The position numbers and the translations under genes were made by a program. The notes under the pieces are model-generated. The model saw only the letters and a list, made by a program, of their open reading frames with translations, ran no database searches and had not been told where the DNA came from. DNA of 64,000 nucleotides, from contig JAUXTU010000036.1 of NCBI GenBank assembly GCA_030679145.1, positions 22,480-86,479 of the forward strand. The letters are read 5' to 3'. Positions within the stretch are counted from its first letter, which is position 1. Every line of letters begins with the position of its first letter. Below are positions 9,599-17,710 of the stretch, piece after piece. Source of the DNA: Bacteroidota bacterium (GTDB taxonomy: Bacteria > Bacteroidota > Ignavibacteria > UBA10030 > UBA8401).

Positions 9599-9675
9599 CA
9601 ATTGACTACATCAATATACGAAAATTATTCGAATTTCTAAATTAAAAAATCTTTACCAAAGAGATGTTACTTCTC

Positions 9676-10299
9676 TCATTGATATTGTACCAACTTCAAA
9701 TTCTTCTCAACATTTTGCCGAAAATACCCATTTTCAAGATATGGATACAGATTTTTTCCCGGACAAACCGTCTTTGAAGAATAATCTTTGTGTCCGCGGA
9801 TTGAATCTATCGGGACATTATATTTTGCAGCAAGCAGTGTCATTAGGCTTACTGTTGCATCAAGCTGTTCTTGATTTGGCTCAACCTCTTCAAAATTTCC
9901 AACAACTTCGATCAGCGCGTGTCCTGCGGGATCGTATTCTGTGTTTGTATCACCTGCGTAATTGATGTTCCGTCCTTCATAGATTTTTCCGTCAAGATCA
10001 ATAATGTAATGGTAGGGAATATCGATCCATTTTTTCTCTCTTCGAGACCAGCTCTGAAGATTGCGCAGATATTGAATTGGATCTTTTCCCTTCGGGAATG
10101 GTTCGCCTTGATGATGAAGCGTGATATGAGTGATCGAATGTTTTTTAGCGAGAGAATCATTTGCTGGAGTTCCGCCCCATTGTTGAACGGAAATAATTTG
10201 AGATTCAACATTTCGCGCAAAAAATTCTTTTGACGAAGAACAGCCGTTGAAATAATACAAACTGATTGCTGCGGTGATGATAAGTAGAATACGTTTCAT
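9676..10299 (-). CDS. N-acetylmuramoyl-L-alanine amidase, lipoprotein
   Basis: Zinc amidase of the Amidase_2/PGRP fold, cleaving the bond between MurNAc and the peptide stem. A lipoprotein-type signal (MKRILLIITAAISLYYFNGC) ends at Cys20. The domain shows LHHQGEP (first zinc His), PYHYIIDLDGKIYEGRN, ALIEVVGNFE, and GHKDY with VCPG (second His and Cys ligands). At 207 residues it is a single-domain enzyme with no cell-wall binding repeats. It probably acts in the periplasm, in peptidoglycan turnover. It is monocistronic with its own terminator. Confidence 0.9.
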   Translation of the reverse strand: MKRILLIITAAISLYYFNGCSSSKEFFARNVESQIISVQQWGGTPANDSLAKKHSITHITLHHQGEPFPKGKDPIQYLRNLQSWSRREKKWIDIPYHYIIDLDGKIYEGRNINYAGDTNTEYDPAGHALIEVVGNFEEVEPNQEQLDATVSLMTLLAAKYNVPIDSIRGHKDYSSKTVCPGKNLYPYLENGYFRQNVEKNLKLVQYQ

Positions 10300-10408
10300 A
10301 AGTGTTTTTACGAAAGGTACATTAGTTACAACGAAACAGCAAAATATTTTTCAGCAAAACATTACTATAATTTTTTAGAAAGATTATGGTAATGTAAAGC
10401 ATTTTACA

Positions 10409-10444
10409 AAAAAGGCCATCCTCCCAAATAAGGACAGCCTTTTC
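10409..10444 (-). terminator. Terminator downstream of the split-Soret cytochrome gene
   Basis: AAAAAGGC..TCCT cccaaata AGGA..GCCTTTTC, a long hairpin with a small internal mismatch. The A/T flanks allow it to work in both directions. Confidence 0.72.
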
Positions 10445-10472
10445 ATCATGAATGAAGCTAACCGCAATTTTG

Positions 10473-11600
10473 TTATTTCAACAGATTGAGTTTGATTGTT
10501 TTCATGAAGTTATCCGTTGTAATTCTAGCAAAGTACGTTCCGCTGGATACCGAAGAACCCAAGCCATCTGTTCCATTCCAGTCTACTGTAAAAGTTCCAG
10601 CGGATATCACTTCGTGATCAACTAATTTTTTTATCAACTGGCCTTTTATATCGTACACTTCTACCGCTACTTTTTGTTCGGTTGGGACTGAAAATCTAAT
10701 GGTTGTAGAAGGATTGAATGGATTCGGATAATTCTGATCTAGGGCAAACCCTTCTGGATTGTTATTGGTCTTTTCCATAACAACCTTTGTTGTTTTATGT
10801 GGATCTCCATGGCACGGTTCACAATTCATTTCAGTCATTACATTGTTTTTCACACTTGGTCCGTGACAAGTCAGACATTGTGCAGCATATGCATTACGTG
10901 CATATGTTGCCGTAAACGTAGAAGCAAAATGAGCATTTAATACTTCAACGGTTTTTGCTGCCAGATCACCAGCCAACCGCGCACATCGTTCTTTTCTTTC
11001 AACATCAGCAACCTTTTTACCCGCCATGTTACACCATTGACTTACTGATGCATGACAAATTACACTACCGCTGATTGATTGTGGTAATGCTCCATCAAAT
11101 TTCTTATCAACATATTTTCCGTCGATGGATGCTTGATTGGCAGCATCAGTTGGAAATTTTTCCGATGTCGACCATCCCCATACTTCATTAATCAACTTTC
11201 CTGAGTCAGCCTTTGTTGCAACCAAACTAATGACTGCCGCCGCACCGTTCACCGCGCCACACAATGTTCCCCAACCATTTCCGCCACCTCTGCCAAAAAG
11301 CATAACTTCAATCGGTAACCCGGCCCAAGGATCTGGTGTTTTTTCTGCAAGTAATTGAACGATACCTCCAAAAACTCCGGAAGCACAATCTTTATCAGTC
11401 CAATATAAATGATGTGCCAGAAGTCGAGCCGCTTCGGCATCTAATGTTGTATATGGCCACGGCCACGATGTAACCTTAGGATTTGCCAACATTTGATCAC
11501 TGGTTAATATATTCAATCCTGCAACACCTACTGCTGAACCAACAGCGATTTTTGCTCCGTTTGCTAAAAACGTTTTTCTATCCATTGTAGTATTTTTCAT
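10473..11600 (-). CDS. Split-Soret-type dihaem cytochrome c with T9SS sorting domain
   Basis: Resembles the split-Soret cytochrome c of Desulfovibrio: cysteine-rich C_GC-type core (DCASGV at 72, TLCGAVNGA at 114), then ICHASVSQWC and ERKERCARLAGD, then two haem c sites CLTCH (242-246) and CEPCH (260-264, CHGDPH). It begins with a Tat-like signal (MDRKTFLANGAKIAVGSAVGVAG, with RK in place of RR). It ends in a T9SS sorting domain (residues about 285-375, NYPNPFNPSTTIRFSVP), which is not part of the Desulfovibrio protein as I recall it. It is translated from an ATG overlapping the TPR gene stop (ATGA), with AAGAGGAATGT as ribosome site. It is likely an exported electron carrier; its redox partner is unknown. 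Confidence 0.85.
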   Translation of the reverse strand: MKNTTMDRKTFLANGAKIAVGSAVGVAGLNILTSDQMLANPKVTSWPWPYTTLDAEAARLLAHHLYWTDKDCASGVFGGIVQLLAEKTPDPWAGLPIEVMLFGRGGGNGWGTLCGAVNGAAAVISLVATKADSGKLINEVWGWSTSEKFPTDAANQASIDGKYVDKKFDGALPQSISGSVICHASVSQWCNMAGKKVADVERKERCARLAGDLAAKTVEVLNAHFASTFTATYARNAYAAQCLTCHGPSVKNNVMTEMNCEPCHGDPHKTTKVVMEKTNNNPEGFALDQNYPNPFNPSTTIRFSVPTEQKVAVEVYDIKGQLIKKLVDHEVISAGTFTVDWNGTDGLGSSVSSGTYFARITTDNFMKTIKLNLLK

Positions 11601-12043
11601 ACATTCCTCTTGAGTTGTAATTGTTGTATTGTTAATTGTAGTTGAGCGATGATTCGTTGTACTTTTTCATCAGGTTTGTTGATCGACAAGAAATATTTGT
11701 ATGCTGGTTCTATATCGCAGTATAACCACAACATACCCAAAGCAAGTTTCCTTTCGTTTTCATCTTTTGTATCAATCGTATTTTCCATATCTAATACTAA
11801 TTGTGGGCATGGACAATTATCAAATATGGGATCAGTATCAATGATGGAATGAATATCCTGCGTGATTACATCAATAAATAAATCTACTGCTCTGGTAATT
11901 GTATGGGTTTGGATATGACAAATGATGAGTTTTTTTTTGATGGCAACACTCAGAGGTTTGTGTGCCAACGCAGTTTCCAATTCTTTCTCTGCTTGAGTGT
12001 AATTACGAGCTAAAAAATATTGATTACCGAGCATCTCATTCAT
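11597..12043 (-). CDS. Small TPR-type protein, partner of the split-Soret cytochrome
   Basis: Not assignable to a named family. The N-terminal half is a tetratricopeptide-like hairpin (LGNQYFLARNYTQAEKELETALAHKPLSVAIKKKL). The rest is helical with NCPCPQLVLDMENTI and no signal peptide. I start at the ATG at 12043 (MNEMLGNQ); the ORF track start at 12076 is a TTG with no better ribosome site. Its stop overlaps the start of the cytochrome gene, so the two are co-expressed; a chaperone or assembly role is a guess. Confidence 0.65.
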   Translation of the reverse strand: MNEMLGNQYFLARNYTQAEKELETALAHKPLSVAIKKKLIICHIQTHTITRAVDLFIDVITQDIHSIIDTDPIFDNCPCPQLVLDMENTIDTKDENERKLALGMLWLYCDIEPAYKYFLSINKPDEKVQRIIAQLQLTIQQLQLKRNV

Positions 12044-12120
12044 ATCTGCCAATCTACGGCAACTATGATGCCTCAATTATTCATTGAATATTTATTGTTT
12101 TAACAAAATGGAAAACGAAA

Positions 12121-12203
12121 TTGCAACACTTTGCAACGGTGCAGATGTATTGTTAGAGAAATGAAAAGAATGGATGTGCAACGTTTTGCAACGAGTGTTG
12201 CAA
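12121..12203. promoter_or_regulatory. Array of TTGCAA operator-like motifs
   Basis: TTGCAAC at 12121 and 12131, TGCAAC at 12177, TTGCAAC at 12186 and TTGCAA at 12198, in the 134-base gap between the PAS/AAA+ regulator and the TPR-cytochrome pair. Spacings of 10, 10 and 12 bases put neighbours on about the same DNA face. Probable binding site for the adjacent regulator. No clear -24/-12 sigma-54 promoter was found next to it. Confidence 0.55.
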
Positions 12204-12210
12204 AATTATG

Positions 12211-13539
12211 CTATTTCTGATCGAGGTCTTTTAATCTTCTGTGAATAGTACTACGGTCAATACCGAGAAGGCGGGCAACTTTCGTTTTGTTCCAATTATT
12301 TTGACGTAGGAGAGAAAGGAGTTTTTCAGTTTTATGATCTTCTTCAATATCTTTGATATCCTTGTGCTCCTCACATCGTTCTAAATTTTGTATGTGAGGG
12401 GGTAGGGAGCATTCACATAAAACATCAGTTCGTTTTGAGCGTACAAAAGCATATTCAATTGCATTTTCAAGTTCGCGGATATTTCCATTCCATTCATATC
12501 TCAATAATATATCCAGCGCTTGCGGAGAAATACTTTGAATTTGTTTGTTGTACCGCTGTGCAAATTTTTTCAAAAAATGTTCCGCAAGAAGCGGTATGTC
12601 CTCTTTGCGTTCGCGCAACGGCGGTACCATTATTGGAATTACATTCAAACGATAGTATAAATCTTGCCGAAAACGGTGATTGAAAATTTCATTCACTAAA
12701 TTCTTGTTTGTTGCCGCAATGACACGAACATTGACTTTTCTGGTCACCGATTCACCAATACGTTCAAATGTTCCCTCCTGAAGAATCCGCAACAATTGAT
12801 TTTGCATTGAAAGCGACATCTCACCAATTTCATCAAGAAAGATCGTCCCGCCATCCGCAATTTCAAATCTCCCAATTCTGTCTTTCATGGCATCGGTAAA
12901 CGAACCCTTTACATGTCCAAATAATTCGGATCCCAACAATGTATCAGGCAAAGCGGCGCAATTGACCTTTATAAAAAGCTGTTCACGGCGTTTGCTTGTT
13001 TTATGAATAGCATCGGCGATTAACTCTTTTCCGGTTCCGGTCTCCCCAAAGATCAATACGGTTGCATCACTCACGGCAATTTGTTCGATCGATTTAAATA
13101 TATTCTTCATTGGTTCAGATTTTCCAATGATGCCGTAAAAATGTGGATGACGGATTAAGTAGTCTTCAAAATCCGTCTTAAAATTTCTTCTGAATGATAT
13201 AATTCCACCTACAGGTTCATCTTTTGCATTTTTTAGCAGAGAAGCGTTAAGTGTAATAGGAATAATAGTGCCATCGTTGCTTTGTAATGTAGATTCAAGA
13301 TCAAGAATATTTTTATTGGAACGAAGTACCTCAGTAATTGGACAACCGATCTCACATCGCTCCGATCTACAAAATGAACGGCATATTTTTCCAATCACCT
13401 CATCTCGTGAAATACCAGTAATGGCGGAAGCTGCTTTGTTGACATATACAATGTGAAATTCTTTATCCACGACATACACTCCCTCTGGAAGTGATTCTAA
13501 AATGCCAATACTGTGTTCGGTAAGAAATGAGTTTTCCAT
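12211..13539 (-). CDS. PAS - AAA+ - Fis HTH transcriptional regulator (NtrC-like)
   Basis: Bacterial enhancer-binding-type regulator. A PAS domain (ESLPEGVYVVDKEFHIVYVNKAASAITG) carries a cysteine cluster, CRSFCRSERCEIGC, that could hold a metal or sense redox. The AAA+ domain has Walker A GETGTGKE and Walker B GGTIFLDEIGEM. The C-terminal Fis-type helix-turn-helix is NNWNKTKVARLLGIDRSTIHRRL. The sigma-54 contact loop reads GSFTDA instead of GAFTGA. The start at 13539 (MENSFL) is preferred because it lies just past the ccdA stop; the 13575 start would overlap ccdA. It is last in a seven-gene operon and faces the TTGCAA array. Confidence 0.88.
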   Translation of the reverse strand: MENSFLTEHSIGILESLPEGVYVVDKEFHIVYVNKAASAITGISRDEVIGKICRSFCRSERCEIGCPITEVLRSNKNILDLESTLQSNDGTIIPITLNASLLKNAKDEPVGGIISFRRNFKTDFEDYLIRHPHFYGIIGKSEPMKNIFKSIEQIAVSDATVLIFGETGTGKELIADAIHKTSKRREQLFIKVNCAALPDTLLGSELFGHVKGSFTDAMKDRIGRFEIADGGTIFLDEIGEMSLSMQNQLLRILQEGTFERIGESVTRKVNVRVIAATNKNLVNEIFNHRFRQDLYYRLNVIPIMVPPLRERKEDIPLLAEHFLKKFAQRYNKQIQSISPQALDILLRYEWNGNIRELENAIEYAFVRSKRTDVLCECSLPPHIQNLERCEEHKDIKDIEEDHKTEKLLSLLRQNNWNKTKVARLLGIDRSTIHRRLKDLDQK

Positions 13540-13543
13540 AGTG

Positions 13544-14242
13544 TTATGAAATATATAGTAAATATATTCCGCCAAAGATTACCAACAAGCCGCATATCCT
13601 TTTTAGCCAAATCAGAGTTTTTGAAGAATCGCTCCAATTCAAATAACACTGTACTTTGTTTGTCAACGTTCCTGCTCCAACAATTACGGCGCAATGACCG
13701 ACGCCAAACGATAGAAGAAGAAGGACGGAAAGAAGATAATCTGTTTGTGCTGTTTGAAATACAACTCCGAGCACCGGAGCCATATATGCAAATGTGCATG
13801 GACCCAGTGCAATACCAAACAATAATCCGAGTATTAATGCAGCGGGTAATCCCTGTAACAATGTCCGTCGCAGACCGGCGGTATTCCAATCGAATTTTAG
13901 TACATCCAGCAGATATAATCCAACGATAAAAAATATTCCCGCAACAAGATAATTACCGACACTTCCGACATCACCCATCAATCTTCCCATCGAAGCAGTG
14001 ATAACGCCGATAAGCGCAATCGTGATTAATATTCCGACTGCAAAGACTAACGAGATCGTAAAGGTTCGTCGCAAGGATATTTTCCCTTGCGACGCGATAT
14101 AACCGACCACCAGGGGAATACTTGAGAGATGGCATGGCGAAAGTAGAATGCTCAACACTCCCCATCCAAATGAGGCAGCAATTGCTATCCAAAGAGAACC
14201 GGTCATTGCATCATATAATGCGGTGAAGATTGTATCAAACAT
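13544..14242 (-). CDS. ccdA: CcdA-like thiol-disulfide transport membrane protein
   Basis: About six transmembrane helices with the two conserved cysteines in LLSPCHLSSIPLVVGYI and ALGPCTFAYMAPVLG, as in CcdA and the DsbD membrane core. The role is to pass electrons from cytoplasmic thioredoxin across the inner membrane to periplasmic thiol proteins, for example for cytochrome c maturation. It is 232 residues, normal for CcdA. It follows a periplasmic-type thioredoxin gene by one base, which is a natural electron acceptor. Cytochromes downstream (split-Soret) may benefit. Confidence 0.87.
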   Translation of the reverse strand: MFDTIFTALYDAMTGSLWIAIAASFGWGVLSILLSPCHLSSIPLVVGYIASQGKISLRRTFTISLVFAVGILITIALIGVITASMGRLMGDVGSVGNYLVAGIFFIVGLYLLDVLKFDWNTAGLRRTLLQGLPAALILGLLFGIALGPCTFAYMAPVLGVVFQTAQTDYLLSVLLLLSFGVGHCAVIVGAGTLTNKVQCYLNWSDSSKTLIWLKRICGLLVIFGGIYLLYIS

Positions 14243-14243
14243 A

Positions 14244-14639
14244 TCAACTTCCCAGCGTTTTGGGTATCACACCACGCTGCTTGAAGATCTTGTGAATCTC
14301 TTCTTCGGGATAAAATCCTTCGTGACGAAAAAATTCTTTTCCATTTTCATCTAAAAAAACTTGTGTCGGAATTAATCGAATACCGTACTTCTTGGCGAAC
14401 GGTTTTTGTTCTTCGGTCCACACATCATAAAAAACTACTTTAACAGCATCACCGTATTTCTGTTCGATCGCTTTCATTACCGGCTGCATTTTTTTGCAAG
14501 GAATGCAATTGACCGAGCCAAGTTCGATGAATGTGATCGCTGGTTTTACATTTTGCTTTTCTTTTGTTTGTTTTGGTTGAGGAAAGAGAGTGAGTGAAAA
14601 TGTGATAAGTATAACGCTGACTAAATAAATTGATTTCAT
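14244..14639 (-). CDS. Exported thioredoxin-fold protein (CIPC)
   Basis: A signal peptide (MKSIYLVSVILITFSLTLFPQ) leads into a 100-residue thioredoxin fold with active-site CIPC (GSVNCIPCKKMQPVM) and the cis-proline loop RLIPTQVF. It is probably a periplasmic reductant fed by the adjacent CcdA. It sits four bases after the preceding small thioredoxin-like gene and one base before ccdA. Confidence 0.87.
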   Translation of the reverse strand: MKSIYLVSVILITFSLTLFPQPKQTKEKQNVKPAITFIELGSVNCIPCKKMQPVMKAIEQKYGDAVKVVFYDVWTEEQKPFAKKYGIRLIPTQVFLDENGKEFFRHEGFYPEEEIHKIFKQRGVIPKTLGS

Positions 14640-14642
14640 ATG

Positions 14643-14882
14643 CTATCCTTCATTGATCCACGTGAGTATTTGTTCGTCTTTAGGGATATTGCCGACACTT
14701 TTTACTTTTTCGTTGATGACCAAACCGGGAGTGGAAAGTATTCCATATTTCATAATCTCCATAATATCTTCCACTTTGATAACCATTGCGGGAAGATTAT
14801 TCTTTGCAACGAGTTCTTGCACTTTTGCATTGAGTGTTTTGCATTTAGCGCAGCCTGAACCGAGTATTTTTATTGAGACCAT
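14643..14882 (-). CDS. Small thioredoxin-like protein (redox-active disulfide type, CAKC)
   Basis: A 79-residue cytoplasmic glutaredoxin/thioredoxin-like fold of the thioredoxin_3 family: KILGSGCAKCKTLNAKVQEL with a CAKC active site and STPGLVINEKV as the cis-Pro segment. Such proteins commonly accompany DUF318 permeases. It follows the permease by 14 bases. It is paralogous to the protein encoded at 15920-16162, so the operon carries two. Confidence 0.87.
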   Translation of the reverse strand: MVSIKILGSGCAKCKTLNAKVQELVAKNNLPAMVIKVEDIMEIMKYGILSTPGLVINEKVKSVGNIPKDEQILTWINEG

Positions 14883-14896
14883 AGTGTTAGAGTTGA

Positions 14897-15910
14897 TCAG
14901 TAAAGTATATTAAAAATATAACCGACGATAATTATTCCCGAGCCGACAATTCCGACAAACGCAAAAATGAGAGGGAGCTTCAATACTTTTTTGAGGATAA
15001 TTATTTCGGGAAGGGAAAGTCCGATCACAGACATCATAAAAGCCAGCACGGTTCCGAGTGATGCACCTTTTTCAAGCAATACTTGAACAACAGGAATAAT
15101 TCCGGCAGCATTGGAATACATCGGGATGCCGATCAATACCGAAACCGGCACTGACCACCATGCAGATTTTCCCATCAGTGATGCCATAAAATTTTCAGGA
15201 ACATAACCGTGAACACCGGCGCCAACCGCAATACCAATTAAAATATAGATCCATACTTTAGCAACGATCTCCTTCACTGCTTCAATCCCCGCATTGATCC
15301 TGTCGGATACGGTAAGCTGCTCTTCTGCTATTTCTGTTGTGCCGGCTTTAATCGTGTATACCCAATCTTCAACAAACCGTTCTAATTTTAAACGACCGAT
15401 GATATAGCCTGAAATTATTGCGATCAATAATCCGGTAGACATATATAACAAAGCGGTTTTCCATCCGAAGAGTCCGAATAATAACACGAGTGCAACTTCA
15501 TTGATCATTGGTGCTGCAATCAGGAATGAAAATGTCACACCGAGCGGAACTCCCGATTCAACAAAGCCGAGAAAGAGAGGAATTGCGGAACATGAACAGA
15601 ACGGGGTGACGATCCCAAGCGTGCTTGCCATAACGTTGCCGGCAAAATGTTTTTTCCCTCCGAGCATCTTCCGTGTTCGTTCCGGGGAGAAATACGAGCG
15701 GATAATGCCGACAATAAAAACGATCAGCGTCAACAACAGGAGAACTTTGGGGACTTCATAAATAAAAAAATGAATCGCCGAAGTAAGCGGTGCTTCCTTG
15801 TCTAATTGGATCAAAGAATAGACAAGCAGATCGGTCAATCGTTCCAAATTGTTATAGAGTGCTATCCACACTGCAAATAGAATTGTTATAACAATCACTT
15901 TCTTTCTCAT
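14897..15910 (-). CDS. ArsP/DUF318-family permease
   Basis: About eight to ten transmembrane helices with the family signature PFCSCSAIPLFLGFVESGVPLGVTFSFLIAAPMINEVAL. Members include ArsP, an efflux permease for trivalent organoarsenicals, but most are uncharacterised. The double cysteine (FCSCS) could bind thiophilic metalloids. The gene is flanked on both sides by thioredoxin-like genes and is controlled by an ArsR regulator, which favours export of a metalloid or a thiol-linked compound. The exact substrate is not known. Confidence 0.85.
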   Translation of the reverse strand: MRKKVIVITILFAVWIALYNNLERLTDLLVYSLIQLDKEAPLTSAIHFFIYEVPKVLLLLTLIVFIVGIIRSYFSPERTRKMLGGKKHFAGNVMASTLGIVTPFCSCSAIPLFLGFVESGVPLGVTFSFLIAAPMINEVALVLLFGLFGWKTALLYMSTGLLIAIISGYIIGRLKLERFVEDWVYTIKAGTTEIAEEQLTVSDRINAGIEAVKEIVAKVWIYILIGIAVGAGVHGYVPENFMASLMGKSAWWSVPVSVLIGIPMYSNAAGIIPVVQVLLEKGASLGTVLAFMMSVIGLSLPEIIILKKVLKLPLIFAFVGIVGSGIIIVGYIFNILY

Positions 15911-15919
15911 GATACCCTT

Positions 15920-16162
15920 TTATGCTGCATGACTCGTTAACAATTCTTGAATTTGCTCCACCGTCGGCATCCGTCCTTGAACGATGACTTTATTATCAAC
16001 GACAAGTCCCGGAGTACGCATAACGCCGTACGTTGCGATTTGTTGATAGTCCGTTACTTTCTCAATAGCTGCATCAATGTTTAAATTTTTCAATGCATCA
16101 ACGGTGCGCTGCTCCAGTGTTTTGCAATTCATACAGCCTGAACCTAATACTTTAATAATCAT
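15920..16162 (-). CDS. Small thioredoxin-like protein (CMNC)
   Basis: An 80-residue thioredoxin_3-type protein: IKVLGSGCMNCKTLEQRTVDAL with CMNC active site and RTPGLVVDNKV. The start at 16162 is chosen because it follows a good ribosome site (AAAAGGATAAC) and avoids the overlap with arsR that the track start (16210) would create. It is the second of a pair of paralogues flanking the permease. Confidence 0.87.
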   Translation of the reverse strand: MIIKVLGSGCMNCKTLEQRTVDALKNLNIDAAIEKVTDYQQIATYGVMRTPGLVVDNKVIVQGRMPTVEQIQELLTSHAA

Positions 16163-16187
16163 GATAGTTATCCTTTTAATAATTGTT

Positions 16188-16505
16188 TTACGCCTCTTCC
16201 AAAACTTCAACGCCTACTTTTGCTTCCATATGAGCTACGTTTCCGGCAAGATCGAGAATGGCAAAGATACGTTTATCAGAAACTTTATAATTCACCCGTA
16301 AGCCGTCTTTCCATGAAACAACGATACCTTCCTGAACAAGAATTTTCATGTGACGGGAAAGATTTGATTGTTCGAGTTCCAATTCTGGACCAATCTCGCA
16401 ATTGCATTTTGTGCCGTTTTTCAGCAATTCTATGATCCGAATTCTATTGGGATGAGCAAGTGCGGATAAGATATTCGCTTTAAATTCTTCCTGTGTTTTT
16501 TGCAT
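16188..16505 (-). CDS. ArsR-family repressor of the thioredoxin/permease operon
   Basis: A 105-residue winged-helix repressor (LSALAHPNRIRIIELLKNG...EQSNLSRHMKILVQEGIV). KCNCEI sits at the position of the classical metalloid-binding CVC site in the recognition-helix region, so it probably releases DNA on binding As(III)/Sb(III) or another thiophile. It heads a seven-gene operon and has a perfect 10-bp inverted repeat 22 bases upstream of its start. Confidence 0.88.
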   Translation of the reverse strand: MQKTQEEFKANILSALAHPNRIRIIELLKNGTKCNCEIGPELELEQSNLSRHMKILVQEGIVVSWKDGLRVNYKVSDKRIFAILDLAGNVAHMEAKVGVEVLEEA

Positions 16506-16526
16506 TCAACCGTTCTCCATTAATGA

Positions 16527-16550
16527 CTATATGAGTAATCACTCATATAG
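16527..16550 (-). promoter_or_regulatory. ArsR operator CTATATGAGT-AATC-ACTCATATAG
   Basis: A perfect 10-bp inverted repeat with a 4-base centre, 22 bases upstream of the ArsR gene at 16505. The position suggests autoregulation of the operon. Its sequence differs from the ATCGTAATATTACGAT box of the neighbouring ars operon, so the two repressors should not cross-bind. Confidence 0.75.
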
Positions 16551-16561
16551 CGTGCCAAAAT

Positions 16562-16585
16562 AAATCCCTCAAATGGGAGGGATTT
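16562..16585 (-). terminator. Probable terminator of the acr3 transcript
   Basis: AAATCCCTC / GAGGGATTT hairpin (9 bp) about 70 bases beyond the acr3 stop, followed on the minus strand by a weak ATTTT run. Confidence 0.6.
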
Positions 16586-16654
16586 GCTACATTATATAAA
16601 CTGTTTTCTTTGTTTTGGAAATTATCAGGTTGTAGAATCTTATCTGTGAGAATA

Positions 16655-17710
16655 TTAAATCGCTAGTTCAGTGCCAAAATATTTTTTCTTAAAGCGGAGC
16701 GCTACATTAACAAGCAATATCAACACCGGTACTTCAACTAAAGGACCGATCACTGTTGCAAACGCCGCTTGTGAATTTATTCCAAATACGGCAACAGCAA
16801 CAGCGATAGCCAATTCAAAATCGTTACTGCCTGCGGTAAACGCGGTTGTTGTTGTCTTTTCATAACTGTACCCCATTTTTTTCGCAATAAAGAATGTTAC
16901 AAAAAACATTCCTGCAAAATAAAATAAGTATGGGATCGCAACCCGAACGACATCAAGTGGAAGTTCAACGATTTTTTCACCCCTCAGCGAGAACATCACA
17001 AAAATAGTAAACAACAATGCAATCGGGGTAAGAATCGAAATCTTCGGAACGAACTTTTTTTGATACCATTCTTTGTCTTTTATTTTCACTAACGTGGCTC
17101 GCGTTATCATTCCGCCGAAGAAAGGAATACCAAGATAAATAAGTACTGTAACAGCAATTTCCCAAATAGATATTTCTACTAATGTGCCCTGAAATCCAAA
17201 TAAGGGGGGAAGTACAGTGATAAAAACGTAGGCATACACCGAATACAAAAACACTTGAAAGATTGCGTTGAAGGCGACCAATCCGGCTGCAAGTTCGGAA
17301 TCCCCCTTTGCCAAATCATTCCACACCAGTACCATCGCGATACATCGTGCCAATCCGACAAGAATTACACCAATCATCATTTCCGGTTTGTCAGGCAAAA
17401 AAATCATCGCTAAAAAGAACATCACCAACGGACCAACGATCCAATTTTGGATTAACGACAATGAGAGCAATTTTACATTTTTGAAAACAACTGGAAGCTC
17501 TTCATATTTTACTTTTGCAAGAGGCGGATACATCATTAAAATGAGACCGATAGCAATTGGAATATTAGTAGTACCGGAACTCAGTGAATCCCAGAAACCT
17601 GCAATACCGGGAAACAGAGCGCCGGCAGCAACACCAAACGCCATCACAAGAAAAATCCAGAGAGTTAAATAACGGTCAAAGAACGAAAGCTTACCAGATA
17701 TTGTACTCAT
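16655..17710 (-). CDS. acr3: ACR3-type arsenite efflux transporter
   Basis: Ten-helix permease of the BART superfamily that expels arsenite using the membrane potential. Diagnostic motifs are [19 protein letters not shown], with the essential cysteine of helix 4, and [24 protein letters not shown] in helix 9. The 351-residue length is typical. The start overlaps the arsC stop by four bases and has AAGGAATCGCT as ribosome site. It is the last gene of the ars operon. Confidence 0.94.
   Translation of the reverse strand: MSTISGKLSFFDRYLTLWIFLVMAFGVAAGALFPGIAGFWDSLSSGTTNIPIAIGLILMMYPPLAKVKYEELPVVFKNVKLLSLSLIQNWIVGPLVMFFLAMIFLPDKPEMMIGVILVGLARCIAMVLVWNDLAKGDSELAAGLVAFNAIFQVFLYSVYAYVFITVLPPLFGFQGTLVEISIWEIAVTVLIYLGIPFFGGMITRATLVKIKDKEWYQKKFVPKISILTPIALLFTIFVMFSLRGEKIVELPLDVVRVAIPYLFYFAGMFFVTFFIAKKMGYSYEKTTTTAFTAGSNDFELAIAVAVAVFGINSQAAFATVIGPLVEVPVLILLVNVALRFKKKYFGTELAI

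Noticed and set aside
12076-12211. Sigma-54 promoter among the TTGCAA motifs
   Set aside because: TTGC elements are present but no GG-containing -24 element occurs at the required 10-base gap on the minus strand.
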